Of a stretch of DNA of 64,000 nt, positions 60,931-64,000 are shown piece by piece. The notes below the pieces were generated by a model. It was not told where the DNA came from, made no database searches, and was given only the letters and a program-made list of their open reading frames with translations. Location of the stretch: the NCBI GenBank assembly GCA_022825065.1, contig JAJDYR010000015.1:138315-202314 (forward strand), written 5' to 3'. The stretch is from a bacterium (GTDB taxonomy: Bacteria > UBA8248). The translations under genes and the position numbers were made by a program. Within the stretch, counting starts at the first letter, position 1. The number at the start of each line of letters is the position of its first letter.

Positions 60931-61350
60931 GGAAGGCAACCCCTCCTACCCCCTTGTCAGGGGGGTAAAAAAGGCGGCGCCTCGGCAAGTGGGGAATATG
61001 AAAAAGACGACGCCAACCGCCGGGCAGGGGTTTTGCTTTTTCTTGCCCCCCTGACAAGGGGGGGGTAGGGAGGTTGCCTTTGTCCCGTGGCAAGGGGGGT
61101 TGAACGCGACCGGGGAGGGAGCGTTCACCGTCGTTCCGGCTTTCGCCGGAATGACGAACAAAACCACACCGCCTCATCCTGAGTAGCGGCCCCTCGACTT
61201 CGCTCGGGGCAGGCTCCGTCGTTCCGCGACACTCCTCATCCTGAGTAGACGCGTAAGCGCCGTATCGAAGGTCAAACGCGATTGATGAATGAGCGTTTGC
61301 TCTCGCCACGGCGTGAGCCCCTCGCCCTTCGATACGCGGCTTCGCCGCTA
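60931..61350. repeat. Mosaic element copy 10 and other repeats
   Basis: The arms 60931-60967 and 61046-61082 enclose about 80 bases; both arms are diverged (CCCCTCCTACCCC). 61101-61124 has CGCGACCGGGGAGGGAGCG with AACGC/GCGTT ends. 61130-61155 has CCGGCTTTCGCCGGAATGAC. 61165-61350 has the TCGACTTCGCTCGGGGCAGG family. Nothing codes for protein between 60783 and 61509. Confidence 0.7.
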
Positions 61351-61509
61351 ATCAGGGTGAAGAAAGAGGCGTCGGCGGTTTCCAGGGGACACAGATAGGG
61401 CTTTATCAACATCCTCGTGCGCAAGACCAGAATCATCGACAAAAGAGGGATGAATTGCTAAAAGAGGAGAAAATTCGACCGCTTCACGGAATTCATAGGA
61501 GACTGATCC

Positions 61510-61947
61510 ATGCCATTCGCCCGAACCCATCGACTCACCACCAGGGGGGCCAAGCAGATGATGACCGCCGCCATCGCCAAGGCGGAGGAGTTCGGCATCC
61601 CCGTCACCGTGGCCATCGCCGACGCGGGCGGACACCTCGTCCTGCTCGAGCGCATGGACGGCGGGCGCTTCCACACCGTCCACTCATCCACCACCAAGGC
61701 GGTGTGCTCGGCCTCGAACAAGCGGCCCACCACCACGCAGGGCGCGCAGGCCCAGCATCTCGACACCGCCCATGCCCTGGGTCTGGCCCTCGCCGCGGGT
61801 CCCGAGCGGTGGACGGCGATGGAGGGCGGGTTCCCGATTCTCTATGAGGGCGAATGTCTGGGCGGCATAGGCGTGAGCGGGGGCGACTGGGAGCAGGACG
61901 AGGCCATCGCGCGCGTGGCCGTGGAAGCCGTGGGCGCTTCTTTCTGA
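61510..61947 (+). CDS. GlcG/HbpS-family heme-binding-like protein
   Basis: A 145-residue protein. The helix-loop AIAKAEEFGIPVTVAIADAGG, followed by LVLLERMDG, and GGFPILYEGECLGGIGVSGG are the two blocks of the GlcG/HbpS family. AGGAGA lies before the ATG. Some relatives bind haem, others assist glycolate or propanediol use. It stands 92 bases from the next gene and is probably on the same transcript. Confidence 0.85.
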   Translation: MPFARTHRLTTRGAKQMMTAAIAKAEEFGIPVTVAIADAGGHLVLLERMDGGRFHTVHSSTTKAVCSASNKRPTTTQGAQAQHLDTAHALGLALAAGPERWTAMEGGFPILYEGECLGGIGVSGGDWEQDEAIARVAVEAVGASF

Positions 61948-62038
61948 TTTCACGGCATCGCTTCGGGCGGATTTTCAGGAAACCCCTAAAACATGATTCG
62001 TCTTTCCAGTCTTCGTATATGAAGGAGTCATACCAATA

Positions 62039-63052
62039 ATGAGTTCAAAACCCCTGAGAGTGGCCTCGCTCGGCATGGGCTGGTGGTCGGACGTTCTGGC
62101 CGACGCTATCGGCAGAACCGACAAGATCGAGATAGCCGCCTGCTTCACGCGCTCCGAAGACAAGCGCGCGGCCTTCGCCAAAAAATACGGCTGCGAGCCG
62201 GCGGGCAGCTACGAGGAAATACTGGCGGATAATTCGATAGAGGCCATCATCAACACCACGCCGAACCACGTGCACCTCGAATCCACGAAAGCGGCGGCCG
62301 AGGCGGGCAAACACGTTTTTCTGGACAAGCCCATCGCCCACACGGTCGCGGACGGCAAGGCGCTCACCCGCGCCTGCGCAGACGCCGGCGTGGTGCTCGC
62401 CATCGGCTACCAGAGGCGGCGGGAGAACCACTTCCGCTGGATCAGGGAAAAGATAGACGCGGGCGAGTTCGGCAGGCTCGTGCAGGCGGAGTGCAACATC
62501 AGCAGGGACAGGGAGGGCCAGTTCGAACCCGGCCACTGGCGCTACCAGGCCGACGCCATGCCGGGCGGCGTCATGCTCCAGATCGGCATCCACTACGCCG
62601 ATGTGCTGACCTACCTCATGGGTCCCATAGCCGCCGTCTCGGGCCGGACGGCGCAACTCGTCCTGCCCGGCGACAACCCCGACGTGGCGAACTTGATCCT
62701 CGAGCACGAATCGGGCGCCATCTCGAACCTGACGGCGAGCTACGCCTCGGCGTCGGAGTATTACCTCATGAACATCTACGGAAAGACGGCCACGGCCTAC
62801 TACACGCTGTTCGACGGCCTGCGCGTCCTCTACCGGGGCGAGAAGGCGCCGCAGGCGGTGGCGTGCGAGAAGAACGACACCATCACCGAAGAACTCGAGG
62901 AGTTCGCGGACGCCGTTCGCGGAGGTGCGCCGCCCGAGATGGAGGGCGACGCCGCCACATCCTCTCTCGCCGTCATCCGCGCGGGCGTGCGCTCAGCGAA
63001 AGAGGGACGCCGCGTGGAGGTGGCCGAAATCCTCGAAGACGAGAACGAATAA
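62039..63052 (+). CDS. Gfo/Idh/MocA-family oxidoreductase
   Basis: A 337-residue NAD(P)-dependent dehydrogenase. The N-terminal Rossmann start is RVASLGMGWWSDVLADAIG. TTPNHVHLESTKAAAEAGKHVFLDKPIAH contains the conserved Glu-Lys-Pro-type loop, here Asp-Lys-Pro. GHWRYQADAMPGG and GIHYADVL contain the C-terminal HXXD-like catalytic His-Tyr-Ala-Asp. AAGGAG is present but 11 bases upstream. It likely oxidises a sugar or inositol-like ring. Confidence 0.9.
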   Translation: MSSKPLRVASLGMGWWSDVLADAIGRTDKIEIAACFTRSEDKRAAFAKKYGCEPAGSYEEILADNSIEAIINTTPNHVHLESTKAAAEAGKHVFLDKPIAHTVADGKALTRACADAGVVLAIGYQRRRENHFRWIREKIDAGEFGRLVQAECNISRDREGQFEPGHWRYQADAMPGGVMLQIGIHYADVLTYLMGPIAAVSGRTAQLVLPGDNPDVANLILEHESGAISNLTASYASASEYYLMNIYGKTATAYYTLFDGLRVLYRGEKAPQAVACEKNDTITEELEEFADAVRGGAPPEMEGDAATSSLAVIRAGVRSAKEGRRVEVAEILEDENE

Positions 63053-63069
63053 ACCGATAAGGAGAAAAC

Positions 63070-63867
63070 ATGCCACGCATTCAAGCCGGTGATATCCAGC
63101 TCAACTACGCGGAGCGAGGAGAGGGGGAGGCGTTCCTGTTCATCCCCGGCCTCATGGGCCTTTTGGACGCCTGGGATTTCCAGATGCCCCATTTCTCGGA
63201 TCGCTACCGCTGCATCACCTTCGACCACAGGGGCACGGGCGAGAGCGACAAGCCCAGGGACGCCTATTCCACCGGCTACATCGCGCAGGACGCGGTCGCC
63301 CTCCTCGACACGCTGGGAATCGAAAAAGCCCACGTGGCGGGCACGTCAACCGGAGGGTGCATACTGCAGAACCTGGCGCTGGATTATCCCGACCGGATAG
63401 GTTGCTGCGTTTTCACCAACACATGGACGACGGCGGACCCCTACATGACGCGCCTTCAGACCTCGCGCAAGCAGATCGCCGAGGCCTACGGTCTCGAGGA
63501 ATACATCAAGTTCAGTTCGCTCTGGACGTGCGGATGGACGCAGTTCAGGAACATGTACGAGAACCTCCTCGATCTCGAAGCGCGGCAGAAGGACACCATC
63601 GCGCCCGTGGAGGTCATCACCGCGCGCCTCGACATGACGCTCAGCCACGACAGAACGTCCGAGATTCAGAACATCGACAAGCCCGCGCTCATCATCGCCG
63701 CCAAGGACGACGCCTTGACGCCGCCCTATTTTGCGCAGGACCTGCAAAAAGCGATAGCGGGTTCTGAGCTCGTGATTCTGGAGGAGGGGGGGCACTACAG
63801 CTACCGCCGCTCCCACACCGAGTGGAACGCGGCCGTGGATGCGTTCCTGGCCGAAGCGGGCGCCTAA
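63070..63867 (+). CDS. Alpha/beta hydrolase
   Basis: A 265-residue hydrolase with FIPGLMGLLDAWDFQ as oxyanion region, FDHRGTGESDKP, the elbow AGTSTGGCILQ (Ser) and EEGGHYSYRRS (His). LIIAAKDDALTPP holds the acid. It starts 17 bases after the oxidoreductase with AAGGAGAAAAC before the ATG, so the two form an operon. Its stop touches the stop of a convergent minus-strand frame. Confidence 0.88.
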   Translation: MPRIQAGDIQLNYAERGEGEAFLFIPGLMGLLDAWDFQMPHFSDRYRCITFDHRGTGESDKPRDAYSTGYIAQDAVALLDTLGIEKAHVAGTSTGGCILQNLALDYPDRIGCCVFTNTWTTADPYMTRLQTSRKQIAEAYGLEEYIKFSSLWTCGWTQFRNMYENLLDLEARQKDTIAPVEVITARLDMTLSHDRTSEIQNIDKPALIIAAKDDALTPPYFAQDLQKAIAGSELVILEEGGHYSYRRSHTEWNAAVDAFLAEAGA

Positions 63868-64000
63868 CCCGGATATTTCACCAAGTCTTTGGAACGGCCT
63901 GATATGAAGTCGTGGACGGCTTGATTCGGGAGGCGGCCTTCTTCGTCGGCATGATACGATGACGCACGGCGCCCGAGCGGCGCTTTTTCGTCGATTTCGA
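63864..64000 (-). CDS. C-terminal end of a minus-strand gene (truncated by window edge)
   Basis: A frame open from the right edge to a TAG at 63866-63864 encodes EIDEKAPLGRRASSYHADEE, then GRLPNQAVHDF, ISGRSKDLVKYPG. Composition and codon use match the neighbours. It overlaps the stop of the convergent hydrolase by a few bases. The family is not recognised from this short end. Confidence 0.45.
   Translation of the reverse strand, partial: EIDEKAPLGRRASSYHADEEGRLPNQAVHDFISGRSKDLVKYPG

Noticed and set aside
13724..61082. Insertion sequences with transposase
   Set aside because: None of the repeat copies holds a frame that could be a transposase; only non-autonomous elements are claimed.
1..64000. 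tRNA or rRNA genes
   Set aside because: No cloverleaf with a GTTCRANNC arm and CCA-type end, and no rRNA-like stretch, was noticed on reading; a covariance search was not possible.

Overview
The window is a GC-rich chromosomal stretch from an uncultured Gram-negative-type bacterium. It carries a periplasmic HtrA/Do protease, a cytochrome c'-like protein, NMT1/THI5-type ABC uptake genes, a hydantoinase A/B pair, several alpha/beta hydrolases and VOC/SDR/Gfo-Idh oxidoreductases. A selenoprotein-B-like reductase is read through an in-frame UGA. This mix, with very dense families of palindromic intergenic repeats, resembles Tectomicrobia, Nitrospinota or deltaproteobacterial-grade metagenome genomes. 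That placement is inference; no rRNA or tRNA gene was seen.

Layout. 1-3.8 kb: a truncated exported protein, a DMT transporter, an S41 processing protease and a TIGR04283-like glycosyltransferase. 3.8-6.0 kb: an AT-rich two-gene insertion (HD phosphohydrolase plus YwgA-like protein). 6.0-13.6 kb: hyuA-hyuB, then SDR, alpha/beta hydrolase, class IV PLP enzyme and CsaA-like genes. 13.9-15.7 kb: the selenoprotein and a DinB/maleylpyruvate-isomerase-like gene on the minus strand. 15.9-19.5 kb: radical SAM protein, rimO and a methyltransferase in an overlapping run. 19.7-24.2 kb: exported hydrolase, lectin-like protein and two DMT transporters, all minus. 24.5-30.9 kb: HtrA protease, diadenylate-cyclase-like protein, 35-residue membrane peptide, methyltransferase, gatA and gatB in one direction. 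31.2-32.6 kb: amidohydrolase and cytochrome c'.

33.4-42.7 kb is a defence island. It holds an AAA ATPase/DUF4276-like pair enclosed by 147-bp direct repeats with only four mismatches, small unknown genes and possible hsdM debris, then a type I restriction-modification operon in the order hsdR, hsdM-hsdS fusion, HEPN-motif protein. 43-64 kb returns to metabolism: FAD oxidoreductase, an ABC uptake system (binding protein, ATPase, permease), SRPBCC, GNAT, 2-hydroxyacid dehydrogenase, HicBA, VOC protein, AEC and VTT membrane proteins, queG, VapBC45-like toxin-antitoxin, hydrolases, inositol-phosphatase-like, GlcG-like and Gfo/Idh proteins.

Intergenic DNA is unusually structured. About ten copies of a long C/G-tract inverted-repeat element with GTTGTTGAAAAAG ends, short hairpins with covarying stems, and several other palindromic families fill nearly every gap over 300 bases. 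The strongest leads are the recoded selenoprotein, the repeat-bounded ATPase cassette, the HEPN gene in the restriction operon, and the mosaic inverted-repeat element.
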